A DNA stretch of 64,000 nt from Membranipora membranacea (Eukaryota > Bryozoa > Gymnolaemata > Cheilostomatida > Membraniporidae). This document shows positions 12,251 through 25,036 of the stretch, piece after piece (the first letter of the stretch is position 1; each line of letters opens with the position of its first letter). The stretch lies in assembly GCA_914767715.1 (NCBI GenBank), contig OU612070.1, forward strand, positions 25,096,025 through 25,160,024, written 5' to 3'. A model generated the notes under the pieces. The model made no database searches and was not told where the DNA came from. It worked only from the letters and a program-made list of their open reading frames with translations. Position numbers and translations under genes: made by a program.

Positions 12251-13639
12251 GACAACAGGAAAATTATTTGGCCTTCATCTTAAAGCAATGAAACTTGGTT
12301 TCACTTTAATCAAGTTCGTTTTTCTATTTTTTGATTGACACTTATGGTAGCTACATTATTGCATTAGCAGGAATATTAATTGATCACTGCCCAAACTGAT
12401 GATGGGCAAGCATGACATAAGCCATGTAATTAAATACATATTATCAATATATTTTCTTACGCTTAGCAAAGATGGTGGATTAGTCCAGATTCTGACCCTG
12501 TATTCTTTCGCAGATCAACCATAATCTGAGGAATCAGCCTAAATAATTATTTCAGCACTGCTGACTATTTAATATTTATTGAGGTAGGTATCAGTTATCG
12601 GTTATTACAAAGACTTTCATTTATAATCAATGCACTGCACAATCTACTATTATCTAACAATAGCTTTCATATTTACATAGCCTATAGTATGTTAGTACAG
12701 TAGTACACGGCTGGTTTTAGCTCTACAACTATATACAGCTATGTAAGTGTAATATGTCACCATTGCGTCTGTCCATTGGGGATTACTCATAATGTCATGT
12801 CAAGAGAATTCATTCATGCACATTCAGTGAGAATAAGCGCAACAGCTACATATAATAGCTACAAATACATAATAGTGAGCATACAGATAGAGAAACATGT
12901 GACAACTTTATTAGTACTCTCCATGTGCTACACCAATAACCATGTAAGTTTATACAATATATATGTTTACTAAGACTTCATATGTAGATGTTAGGTTCTG
13001 ATGACTGAGGACTATCAGGTCAGCTCCTGTGTTACCAGATCCATAGGTCTAGGGCGGTAGGGAGGCACTGCCTCCCCTAGCATATAGTGGCCTAAAACGC
13101 TATGACTGAATTATCCATGTCAGAATCAGCTAAATAAAAGCTTTGTTGGGCTTTTTACATGTTATTTGTATACCTTAAAATGCTTTAAAGGGTGGGGATT
13201 GGCCCCTGATCCTACACATGAAGCTTACAACACCACAGTTAGTATGGTGCGCATCCTCAAGGAGCATTGCCTCCCCTACCATTGTATTCTTGACTACGGC
13301 ACTTGTTACTTTTGGAGCTTTGAAATGCTCACCTCAGCTATGATAACTGAGACAATAGGAATGTTATCAGCACAAAGTCTTCGTTCTTTATCAGACAATT
13401 CCACACGTGGACGTTGTCACACTATCTCTTATAAATTGCCATTGTTTTCTCACGCCATACCACAGATATCATCAAATTAAAAACACAAGTCAATTTTATT
13501 GTTGTTATCATGTTATGGTTTCAGATGATTTTTGATGAGTTCATCGACTGGATGTCACACTGAACATTTGGGCACGAAAGGTCAGAGCAGCTGCTATCAC
13601 CTTCAGTGGCTGTAGAGGCAGGGGAAGCTCCCAGACACC

Positions 13640-16600
13640 ATGTCTGCTAACAGAGAGAATCCACATATGACAATAAATGCCACAGACCGCCAATCATGCG
13701 ACTCTTCGGATGACGAGAGTCAGCCACTGCTAACAGGCAGCAGCTCCTCATTTTTAGCTTCAGCTAGCAGCTCAGATTCAGACTCAAACCTCACCAATTC
13801 TAATAAGGAGACAAGAACAAATTGGCGTAAATGGACTCAGGCACAATGGATTATACTGATCACACACAGCAGTCTCATGTTCTGTGGTTCTATAGGTTAC
13901 TCTTTACTGGCAGCATTCTTCCCACAAGAGGCAGCAAAAAAAGGCGCAGATCCACTTGTGATAGGATTTATATTTGGTGTCTATGAGCTCGTAATGTTTA
14001 TCATGTCACCTATATTCGGTAGTCTGGTAAGTTTAATTTCATACAGAATTATAACGCTTGTAAAGTTCGGCTGCTGGTCTCAGGAAAAACAGACAATGCT
14101 CTGGTGGCATAAATCTCATTTTATCAATAATTGATAATAACAATAATAATAATAATGAAATGTATTGTAGATAATTTTTGCTTTTTGAATATTTACAGAT
14201 ATTTCATTTAACTCCACGGTGGATGTGTTTGAGCGGAAGCCTTATCTCCAGCGTGTGTACTATACTGTTTGGGTGAGTGACCATTATCTTGTTGGTATTG
14301 TTCAATTTCAGCCCTCAAAATGCACATAAAGCATAAGAAAGTTTAATTTTGGGACAAATGTTGAATTTTTTGGACCTGGACACAGACCCGATTGTTATTG
14401 TACCAGACCCTAATTCCTCATTATTTATGAGGTAACATGTGATATAACAATCAATTAGCCCATCTTACATAATATCTAATAATGTGCAATAGAAACTTTT
14501 CAGTAGCGCAGATACAAGAAAGATGTAGGGGTTTACCAATATATCTAGGACATAATATTTGTAGTTCCACGATCTGCTTTACTTCTCTCCATCAGATAGA
14601 CCGAAAGAAACATAATCCTGGGGCTTGAGATCTTTTATGTATTCTGTCATAATTAATTTCCTCACTCGCTGACGGAAGAACCATATAATTTGTTCACCGC
14701 TACTTTGTTGAACCGAAGTTAATTGTTTGTTGAATTGACTCAATATTAATTGTGAAAAAACATTCAATATTTAAAAAATACCACAGTAACGACGATGCTC
14801 AAAGTCAGTAATAGTGATCCAAATCATATACAATGGTAGCCTGCTGTCAAAGAGACACAGTTGTTTATCAGCTTACGAGAGAGAGAGAGAGTTGTCATGT
14901 CTAGAGTGGAGATGTTCATATCATATAATCCTTTCTGACCACAGTTTTCTATTTTTGTAGACTTCTACAATGGTGTCCAGATGGTGTTCCGTTCATATCC
15001 ATGTGTTTTACTATTAGAATTATAAATGCTCTCGGAGCAGCAATGGCTGTCGTCAGTAACTATGCTATCCTGTCTATAGCATTCCCTGATCATGTAGCCA
15101 TAGTAAATGTGAGTACATTGAATTAATTCTGATATATGAAATCTATTTGCAGCATTTGTGATGTCAAAGATGTTATGTTCAAAATAAACTTACAGCCACA
15201 ATACTATGCGCTATGGCGGTCCTGACCAGAAATTCATCATATTGATACCCTGTTTTCTTGTTGTAGACGATAGCTGAGATGCTTGTAGGACTTGGTTTCA
15301 CACTTGGACCTGTTGTCGGTGGTTTACTATTCGATGTAAGTTCAATATCAGACACATGTCAGGATAGCTTAAGCGATGCAATTGAGGCAAGATGTATTTT
15401 TTCCAATTGTTTGCTGGGCCATTGAAGCATTGATCCTCATCATGACAACCAGACAGATCATGGATAAGACTTTTTCCACATTGTTTGTGGTCATCGACTC
15501 TCAATGTTCTGTAAGATGTGGTAACAGGACAATGCCCAACAATATCGATCAATCAAATGACAAAATAAGACAGACCAACCAATACTACGATACTGTCCGG
15601 CTGAATAACAAGTTAATGTCAAGGACAGGTCCTGTTCGCACCATATTTCTATCCAAAAATTGCTATTAATACTACTATCATATGATATCAATGAGAATTA
15701 AATGAGAGTTTATTTCAGCACCAAATATCGTCAACATATTGGTGACTAATAGGGGTACATTTAACTAAGTAACGACATGTTTTCAGAAATTTACTTTGGC
15801 TGAAATAATGCCAATTCCTCATCTCCTTATATAATATTATGGTTTCTCACCAAAGTCAGGTCTACATGTTGTGCTCCATTCTCATCTTAATTCTTTCTTA
15901 TCTTGTCTGACCTCTGACCTTTTAGAGTGGTGGTTTCATCATGCCGTTTGCCATGGTAGGAGGTATTTCTCTCATTGCTACTATTGCTGCATTCTTTGGA
16001 CCCGTAATACATGGCGATGGTAAGATTCAGTCAAGTTCAATTTCTTGCATATTGCAGAAATGTCTTCAAAATTATTTTTGTAAGAAATCCAATATTTCAC
16101 ATCATAGTCTAAAAAGAAATTAAAATAAATACAATTACTATTCTTGGTTGATGGCCATAGAGAAGGAAATATAAGCTTGAGGCTCACTTTCGCTGGTTTT
16201 TGTGGATTGGCTTTTTGTTTAATGTAATGAGGTTGAGTTAAGTTAAGCTAGCTATAAATTTAGCTATTTAAAGCCTGACTTAATTGGCAAAATTTCCCCC
16301 CTCCAAATAATTAGCTGCCTCTAATTCCCATCTGTGTTAGAAGGAACAGGAAGTTCAATTCCTGGCGACACCAAATTGAGGGATTTCATAAATATTTAGT
16401 AAGAGGACAGAGGAAGAGGCAATAGCCTTAATATTCACCAAATAAAAAGGATCTTCATTTTCCTTTTCCACTTTTCCACTTTTCCACTTTTCCACTTTTC
16501 CACTTTTCCACTTTTCCACTTTTCCACTTTTCCACTTTTCCATGGGTTGAGATCAATGTGATACATACGTAGTCACACTGATCACGTGATATACTATTGC

Positions 16601-19599
16601 ATGTACATACTAATAGTGTAATCTCGAAATCAGTGTGATACGTAGTTGGAGTGATCAAATTAGGAAATCTACTCAAAAATGTTTAAACAATGCTAATGCT
16701 AGGATGTTAATAATTGTTTAGCTAATCGCTCAAAATTAGGAATATCACTCTCAAAACAGTGTTGTGTTCTTCTTGCAGGAGAGAAATCATCTCTGAAGTT
16801 TTATACTTTATTGAGTAATATAGGAATAGCTCTGATATGTGTACATTATGTCGGAGCCAGCCTCAGTATGACATATCTCGATCCTATTATGAGCCAGTGG
16901 TTACAGGATACTGTGAGTATATATGAGTCCAAACCTCCATCTCATCACATTACGCAATCTGTACAGCTCTCAAACATTGGAGCTGTATATGTATGATGTT
17001 GTATGCTGTCAGCTCTAGAAGAGTAGTAAATTTCTTTTTGTGGTGATTAAATGTTAGCTAGCATCAATTTTCACTAGCCAATGTGGAAGTGATGAAGTTC
17101 AGTAATTGTTAGCTAGCCATGTATTATGGTGATCCTGTCCTCCTGTGAATACTTTACTCCCCTAAGGTAGTATGCTAGGCTTCATGAAACTTGCCTCATC
17201 ATTTCGATTTTAAAAAAAATACTGCCTTCAAATATTTAGATGCAGTTGTCTAATTTTGAAAGATGCTCATTATAACACTATCTATTTGGTCTTGTGATAT
17301 CCATTTTGACAGTTTTCGATCAGCGTGACGGTTGTAGGTTTGGTGTTCCTTATCTGGTCTGGTGTATATACACTTCTATCTCCTGTCATCGGTAAACTCA
17401 CCGACAAGGTTTGTATCATTTATATCTATTCTATATATAAATATAATATATCGGTTATCAGATTCACATGACTTTCTTTATCATTCGCGGTGAGCCATAA
17501 TTGTATGTAATCTATGACCATCTTATGGTGGCATCATAACAAGAAATCACAGCTAAGGTTTCATTGTTAATTGTTTTGCCATCTAGTGTCATTTGCAAGT
17601 TGGGCCCGAAACAGTTTCACACGTCACAGGCAGCCGGCTGTGTCTCAAGCATAAATACACGTTTATCCTCAAAACTTTGACCGTTGTGAACCTATAATAA
17701 TTAGCTGGTCAGGATAAGATCTGATAACGATGGATCCCAATCATCCATAACTTCATAAAATTTTGGGCCAAACCAAATATCTCAACCCAGAAACATACAG
17801 TCCCATGAGGCATTAATTAACTAATTCTGATTCTGAATTAGATCATTGATAGGTAGAAATTTTTACATTTGTTATGTGAGAGCTCTTTTATTAAATACCG
17901 AGTCACCCCCAGGACTCTCATTCAAAGCACTTATTAACCTCTGAGCATTCACTACATTCCTGTTATGATATTATTTCTCTGTTCCGATTTCAGGGTTATG
18001 TGTACAGCGTCATGTTTGCTGGTGGATTATTGCAGTGTGTATCCTTTCTACTTCTCGGACCATCTCCTCTTTTAAAAAGCTTTATCCCAAAGTGAGATCA
18101 ACAGAAACCACTAAAATTCTGTTTTGTATCACTAAATGATTGATTGTGAGTTTTTAGGGACACCACCACACAAGCCCCATCAGTATGCATATGTATGGAT
18201 AGGCATAGCTATATCTACAGACCACAATTATATTTTGTGGATTGTTAGCTCTTGAAAAATAAGTGAAATTAGTCTCCAAAGGGCAAACCCAGATTTAACT
18301 TGACCAGACCCAAGCGAACACTGTAAAAACATAAGTTGTTCGTGGGCAGACAACTGCTTTATACCAGCAAACCTGTCAACATGACATGACATTTCATTGT
18401 TGTTGTTTACAGTAAGCTGTGGGTGGCCTGTGTAGCTTGTGGACTCGGTGGACTAGCTAACACAGCTACCTTCTTACCCGCTTATGTCGCTGCTGTTAAT
18501 CTGATGATGTGAGTTTGTTATATTTTCCATATTTCTTCTTTATTTATTTTATATTTATTTATTTTAGTTTTATTTATTTATTTATTTATTGAGGTTTTCT
18601 AAATTAAAAAAGCAAATTAAAAATGACTTGTTGACCTTGGAACACTCGGAAGAACATCGTTTTCATGATGAAGATTGCTTGTCAATAAACAATTAAAAAA
18701 AAAATATATAAATCTAAAATAGAAGATCTAAATTCCTTTTGACCCTTTCTTCCTGCATCATCAATGGAATTGAGGAGTTGATGCCACTATAGCTAAGAAC
18801 CTCCCAAAATTTATATTCAATTTATATAGTATGAGTTTGTCTCAATGTTTCAACAGAGCGCTTTGCACCGTGATAACTTAATACCTATGAAAGAATAAAG
18901 ATTTTATTTCCCCTCAGGGTTGATGGATACACGATGGATACAAGAGTATATGGTATGATCTCAGGTCTTATAGCTTCTTCTAACTCACTCGGAGCACTGG
19001 CTGGGCCGGTTATCGCCGGATTTCTTGAGACACAATTAGGCTTTGCTTGGAGTATCACTGTGTGTGCCTTCATTGTCTTAGTTACCGTGAGTCAATATAT
19101 CAGCCTCTCTTATCAGCAGTGATAAACACATAACTCGGGTTCAGACTTGTAAGATGTGGTCTCGAGGACTTTAGAAAAGTCTCGGGCCACAATTAGGCAA
19201 AGTTTGTCTCAATTGTCACAACAGTTTTTGCTAAAAGTAGATAAATATGAGACCTCCTTGCGTGTTGAATGTTGTTAGAAAAATTATTGGAGTAATTTTT
19301 GTGATGTCTGTACAGTTATCATACATATAGATGTTTATTTATTTTTTAAATTCAAATATTAGTTATTATATATATATATCAAATCATAATTCTGTGGTTA
19401 TAATTCACAATATCAATGCAGGGACCAGTATTGCCGCTGGATCAACTTTAGGATTCAATGATTCGTTTACTTTCAGAGCACCCCAATAGCTGCATATTGT
19501 GCAATAAGGAGCATGAGAGGATATAAGTTATCACCGGACAAGGAAACTGAATCCAAACACAGAGACATGAATTATAACACTCTCCCTGCTAATACTTGA
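13640..19599 (+). CDS. SLC18B1: SLC18B1-like vesicular transporter, copy B (complete)
   Basis: Twelve-helix MFS transporter of the SLC18B1 type, expected in vesicle membranes. Eleven coding exons: 13640-14026, 14199-14272, 14961-15108, 15267-15335, 15926-16019, 16779-16912, 17313-17408, 17994-18091, 18413-18508, 18918-19086, 19477-19599. They sum to 1488 nt, 495 residues plus TGA, close to the human length of about 456. The start is the first ATG in the exon, followed by an acidic/serine-rich cytosolic tail (SSDDESQPLL, a possible dileucine sorting signal). Family features are MSPIFGSL after helix 2, GLGFTLGPVVGG, LSPVIGKLTDK and NSLGALAGPVIAG. The C-terminal tail is hydrophilic. Head-to-head with copy A. 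A CTT-type 8-bp satellite sits in intron 5. Substrate specificity (polyamines in vertebrates) is inferred from family only. Confidence 0.93.
16464..16542. repeat. 8-bp satellite in intron 5 of transporter copy B
   Basis: About ten copies of TTTTCCAC. The equivalent intron of copy A keeps homologous sequence beside this point but no array, so the array arose after the duplication. Minus-strand reading frames with a KWKSGKVE periodicity here are by-products of the repeat. Confidence 0.95.
16574..16637. mobile_element. MITE, CACACTGAT family, copy 3 (64-bp minimal form)
   Basis: Starts CACACTGATCACGTGATATA and ends AATCTCGAAATCAGTGTG, i.e. little more than the two inverted ends. Exact 9-bp direct repeats ATACGTAGT flank it (16565-16573 and 16638-16646). 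Sits in intron 5 of transporter copy B. Similar words just left of the element complicate the picture slightly. Confidence 0.75.
18541..18592. repeat. (TTTA)n microsatellite
   Basis: Imperfect TTTA tetranucleotide tract in intron 9 of transporter copy B. Confidence 0.85.
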
Positions 19600-20020
19600 A
19601 CATTCGGTGTTGTACTCGACTCATGTACCTGAATATAGAGGTGGTTTAAATTTCAATCAATTTCAGGTCAGCCATTGCTAAAGACGGGAGTTCTGGATTT
19701 GACACTACTTGATGGAAGAGGCAAACTTTATTTTAGCGAGATGCTCAATTTTTTGTATATATCTTTTCCTACCCACTCACTTGGGCTTACTAATACCAAG
19801 CCCATCCGGCCTTCTTATATCAGTATCTGTCCTAGTTACCTGCACAACAGATCCCTCCCTCTCTAATGGTTAGCTGCCAGGAGGGGAAGCAACTCCAATA
19901 CATTGATCTATACTCTACCTATGTGCCAAATTACTCCTAGTCTTCAGTCAGTAACCCAAATTAAAGGACTCCCAACATGGTGCTGATCAGAAATCTCTTG
20001 CCATTCGATCATCAGATGTA

Positions 20021-20026
20021 AATAAA
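20021..20026 (+). terminator. Polyadenylation signal for transporter copy B
   Basis: AATAAA 422 nt after the stop codon, the first canonical hexamer downstream. It lies 210 nt from the stop of the oppositely oriented MRH-like gene, so the two 3' UTRs probably meet or overlap. Minus-strand AATAAA forms at about 20054-20072 could serve that gene. Confidence 0.5.
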
Positions 20027-20235
20027 ACTGACAAAGTATTGCCAAACTTTTGCAATTTATTTAACATGTAAGATTTTTATTTGTATATTATTACTAAAGT
20101 CACAGAGTCTTTTAGTAGACTTTCTTGCTGTTAGCAAGAGTCATACATCGTTAAAAGATTAACTAGCTGGTGTCCCCTGTGTCAGTGGTAAGCCATGGAA
20201 TGTAAACCTTGGATTGCCTTGTTCTGCTCTATCTA

Positions 20236-23200
20236 TCACACATCCCCATAGCCAGATCTTTTTCCACAACAAGAAAATGAAAACAGAAATCCAGCCTAAA
20301 AATCACAAATGAAATATTTTGTAATATGGCAGCAGTATGAATTGATCGCAGCCAGCTGAAATGTCACATGCCAATGGCCTGAAAAGATTTATATATATTT
20401 ATATATACATATTGTGCTGATTGAGAATGGGAAAACCAGTTTTAGCAGAGGGTCTTATTACACACTATTTGTTATGGCTTCGGTGTAGTAAAAAATAGAA
20501 AAGCTGTAAATATTTGAACCTTTAGCATTTAGTATATCAGATATTGTAAGCAACATTATAATAATTGTACCTTATGCTCTCATATCATTAACTAAAGGGT
20601 TATTCAATCCAAACGTTCAGGCACAGGTTCTTCCACTGCCGGGGTCATCAGGCGGGGAGCAAGAATCTAGGGGCTCAGACTAGATTCAGAGTAATCCTAA
20701 TAAATATTACCTTGATGTTATTAAGTAGGCTCTTGATAAGCCCCATATTACCGTTGCTGACTCTCTGTAAACCCCCGGCATTGTTACGAGTAGCCACCAT
20801 TAGAATCACTGATATCAGCACATATATCAGTAAGACCACAGCAAATCTGAAATTAGAATGGCTTAGTAAAAGGAGTGCTACCTACAGTTTACCAGCTTAG
20901 ACACGCTGTGTATGCTTTTACCTCTGACAAGTCGGTGTTTTCAGACTGCAAAGGATTAGATCACGTTAGATAAAATTGACCTGCATTCCTTGTCGTTCCC
21001 ATTCTACTGGCGTCTAACCGGCTGCTTGAGAGGGGGAACAACTCCAAATACAAGCAAATTACATTATAATTGTTCTAAGGATACCGCTTTAGTATATAAA
21101 ATTATGCAAGGCTTTTCTCAACACAAGCGTCATGTATGTCAGGGTAGGGTCGGAGTTTTCACTGTTATGCAGAGTTTTTTTTCTTGCTATGTTGGTCGAA
21201 ATTGATATACAGCCCCGCTGCCCCTGAGTTTATCAACCTGATCACATCCTATCTTGTTAAGGATTCAGGTAAACCTCCAAGTATGCGGACAGATGACATC
21301 TACATGAACCTAAATAAATAGGTAAAAAGCTTACATGATACAGAGAACAGATCCCGTACTTAGCCCGGATGCTTTTTTTGGTCCTGGAGTTGGTTTTTTA
21401 AGACAGCTCGCTTTTCCGGACAGTGAAGTTGCCTAAAATAATGAACAAGTTATTGTTATGCACAACTGTCATGATGGGCAATCGGCAGTACTGATTGTAG
21501 AGAGAAAGACCAATTCACAAATTTGAATTTTCGGTACCGACAATTCATCGTTAGTTTTCTGATACATCTGTTATCAGCTCAACATGTTCAGAAAGTGACC
21601 AATATTTGAGTTGTCTGCTCTTGATAAATGAGACGGAAGCATGAAGCTTCAGAAATGGGTTTACGATTTGTCTGTTCTTAATCATGCGTGAATTGTACTC
21701 TGAAATTAACACACTAGTCACTTACAGTTTCGCCGAAAGAATTATTTCAGTTATTATCAAGTCAAATTGCAGCGTTTCTATTGATTAGTGAGAGACTGTT
21801 TTTTGATAAACCTTACCAAACCTTCACCATCTGTGATCTTGAAGCTTGGTGTGTCATCTTGTGTACAAGTAAAGGTTATCACATAGCCTCCCCTGTAGAT
21901 ACAATACAACAACATCAGTGATCAAATCAACCCATATGCAGCATCATTAGAGGAAATTATCTATATATGTACAGGTTATTAGAATTCAAGTGAAACCTCT
22001 TTAGCCCTTGCATGCTGTAATAAGGCCCGTCATTTTCCACAAATGAAGACGTTTGGATAAACAACGACACTGTCGCTATCCATGAAAAATTTGGCAGTCT
22101 ACCGTGTGTAACATAATTTAGTCTCTCTCACCATATAAGCAAAGTCGAGTAAATTTTGTGAACTGGTTAGGCTGCAAGGGCCAAACAAACTACTGAGGTC
22201 TATATATCTTTATGTTTTGATAAATTAGCTCGCACTGCGCTTAATCGCTTCCGGTAATATCTCCAAGAGAATCCATTTTGGTCATACGAGTCTGACTTGA
22301 CTATTTTACTTACTTACGGATAAGACAAGGTGATGGAATCTGCAGCAGTACCAAACTTAGCATCTGATTTAGCTCCAATCATCTGACACTCTGATTGTCC
22401 TCCTATTGACTCAGCTGAAAATATCTACAAGCATTCAAGATAGCCTCAGGTTAACGACTTGATCCTATTTAATATATCATTGAACCTGGCATACAAGTTT
22501 AGTTCCATATCTAGGGGGGCCGTCAGGCGGGGGGGGGGTGGCAACGGTGTTGGGGCTTAGGCTAATATCTACCATTATACTTTTCCTGGTAAGCTGTGCA
22601 CAATACAAAGTAAGTAAGTAGTACAGCAGGCAGGACCTGTAACTTCAACAAATTTTGCAACAGGGATAAGATTTACTGGGGAATGCTGCTGCTGTTGGTT
22701 CCTGAGTGTCAGAATCAAAATTGAGGAGCAAAGCAATACTCAGGTGTTGCAAACACCAAAATTTGATTTTTAGAAATGCAATGGTCATTCTAGGGTGCGA
22801 TGGTGCTATGGTTGCTCCATGCCAGGGCTCAAGGACAAGATCACCAACCAAAGTGGTAAGCTTACCTCCCCTTGACCACCATCACAGCCTGATGGCTGAA
22901 TATCTTTACAGGGATTCCATTCTATAGACAGTGTAGAACCTCCAGGCTCTGCCAGCGAATCCTGAAATCTAAAACAACAAGAACCCAAGTCTGAGGCTCT
23001 TACTTAGATTGTAATCACACATTTTGGGTGCAGCAGGGCAGGAGCAAGATATCTATGCATCCATGCCAGTTACTCTTTGCAGCAGATAATCGTGTATCAT
23101 GGATAAGACAGGTGATACGTTCTGTAGGTCATCATTGTGCATCATCGTTGAGACGTACAGTGACTGGCGATGATACACTTATACTTATACTCGGGAATAC

Positions 23201-23368
23201 TTACGCCGGATCTTGACTAGAACTAGCCAGAGAAGTTAAATCCAGCTGACCCTTATCAGTGTCGACTATACAGCTCTTCTCTACTACAGATGTGATACTC
23301 AGTGCATGTGTAGAGTACAGGATGGATTGTAATATCAGTAATGCAGCTAGCAAGCTCTGTCTTTCCAT
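20236..23368 (-). CDS. MRH/ATG27-like type I membrane protein
   Basis: Seven coding exons, right to left: 23205-23368, 22866-22968, 22318-22424, 21817-21892, 21335-21432, 20711-20846, 20236-20295. They sum to 744 nt, 247 residues. An N-terminal signal peptide (hydrophobic LLAALLILQSILYSTHALS) is followed by a cysteine-bearing lumenal domain with NPCKDIQ, SGCDGG, ECQMIGAKSD, and GGYVITFTC. One membrane segment lies at about residues 180-203 (IFAVVLLIYVLISVILMVA) and a short cytosolic tail ends CCGKRSGYGDV. The layout and the spaced GG...F.C pattern fit the mannose-6-phosphate-receptor-homology fold as in ATG27 and the cation-dependent receptor. I do not see the Glu and Tyr pattern of the receptor sugar pocket, so sugar binding is doubtful. 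Likely site is Golgi/endosomes. The exact orthologue is uncertain. Confidence 0.82.
20635..20682 (-). repeat. GC-rich hairpin repeat family, copy 3
   Basis: Reverse strand reads TAGTCTGAGCCCCTAGATTC then TTGCTCCCCGCC, matching the copy at 2731. Lies in the last intron of the MRH-like gene. Confidence 0.6.
22513..22564 (-). repeat. GC-rich hairpin repeat family, copy 4 (diverged)
   Basis: Reverse strand reads TAGCCTAAGCCCCAACAC, a gap, then CCCCCCCCCGCCTGACGGC. The end matches the family 3' word. A run of ten G lies within. In intron 2 of the MRH-like gene. Confidence 0.5.
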
Positions 23369-25036
23369 TTTACCACAACATAATACTACTGCAAACTGTT
23401 ATCAAACAACTCCCATTCCGACATACTATCAGTAAGTTTCTGTTATCTATAAGATTTAATTGGGTACATTTGCCCTGTAGTAGTGATACTGTTATCCCCT
23501 TCTATGATTTAGTACATGTTATAGTGTATGCCGGCTCAGTCACATGATCAGATGGTGATAAGACATGTGATGTTATCATTATGATCAACTTTGGTCTAAT
23601 TCAGATTGAAAGATATCAGGTAATATCACCCATAGAACGGTCATATACTATACATCGTTCAAACACTGACTAAATACACGTCTCATTGTTTCATGGAGGA
23701 TCCTCAATTCTGGAATCAATACTTATTGTCTGCACTTGGGGTAAAGGGAGACAACTTTTAATAGCAATATTATTTTCTTAATAACTTTTTACGGTTCTTG
23801 CGTTCTTGCGTTCATTGATCACTGATGGGCGGCAGGCGCTCCTTGATCGTGATATGCGTCTAGGCTCCACAGCAGCGATACTAGTAATATATATGGTACA
23901 GTCATATTACGCAGAACATATAGTGCTACAAGAGTTAGTGAGCGGTGATTAGCAGGTTGTAGCAAGCTGACTACCACGACTTACTAAGGGCAAAGCAAGA
24001 GTAATCGGGGGGGGGGGGGGGAGCTGTTACATCTTTGGTGTTTCTTATCATGGCAGTGACCTTGAAAGCCACATCTCACCTGTTAGTGAATTACAATAAT
24101 TATTATCAATAATGAACTGTTCATGAACACGTTTGCATATATTTACTGTCATATGATAGAATAGTATAATCTATGGCACAAACAATCAAAGGGCCAGACA
24201 CAAAAAATTTGCAATTTTTTGTTATTAATTTTATAATATGGAAAATAAGAGAGCATCAGTGTGTCCTGTTAGATGAAACGACTGCTAGAAGAACAAACAG
24301 ATTAGCAAAATAGAGACTAGACTTTGGTCAGAATATTCATGAGGAGCTTCTAGCACTAATATATAATAAAACTAAAACTTCCATAAATCAACAATTTTTT
24401 ATGTACAATATTATAATGATAGTTTCACTATGACCAGCCAAATCAAACATGGCCTACCACTAATAGGAGATTTATGTATATGCGATTATGTATGGGGTTA
24501 GCTGCTATATATGTGAGAAGATTTTGATGATCCTTCAGCAAGAGAAACATCTTACACAGACAGACAAAGAGAGAGAGGAATATTTCCTGATTATGGAGAT
24601 TAGATTAATAGAAAAATGACGCAATGATAAGGCTGCTAAATCATTTCATACCAATGGAAACGCTGACAGAGGAAATGTTCTTTTGATAAGTGCATTGTGA
24701 CAAAATGATTATTTACTTATTATGTAATAATGATGAGATACACACACATGCACTGATAAATAATAACAAAATGGGGTTGCAAAGATAGGTTATAATATTG
24801 GAGTTGCCCTCTTCCAACAAAACACAGCGTGACAAGTTAGGCAGGGCTGATATAATAGATAAGGCCAATACCGGAGTTTGTTACCGGCTTAGAAGACACG
24901 CATCGAATAAATACTAAAAACTTCATATTATTAAGCTGATGATTACGTAACATGGAAAATGGGAAAATGAAATGTTGCAGAAAGTTAGTTTGACTAGATG
25001 ATTGTGTGTAGAGGTACAGCTGGAGAAGATGATATT

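Larger units (their letters stand above)
6909..13639. other. Intergenic spacer between head-to-head transporter paralogues
   Basis: No convincing coding sequence on either strand. It holds the promoters of both copies at its ends and between them an ATG-triplet microsatellite, a full-length MITE with an internal (GA)n tract, a two-copy dispersed repeat (8569, 9394), a 24-bp minisatellite (9688), a tRNA-like scrap (about 10081) and a foldback structure (11761-12250). About 13060-13290 holds two similar CCTCCCCTA words that may be repeat remains. Confidence 0.7.

Noticed and set aside
13166-13480. 104-codon open frame upstream of transporter copy B
   Set aside because: Lies in repeat-like DNA with two CCTCCCCTA words and overlaps the expected promoter; no family features.
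16355-16676. Minus-strand frames with KWKSGKVE repeats
   Set aside because: Product of the 8-bp satellite in the intron of transporter copy B; 24 nt gives an eight-residue period in every frame.
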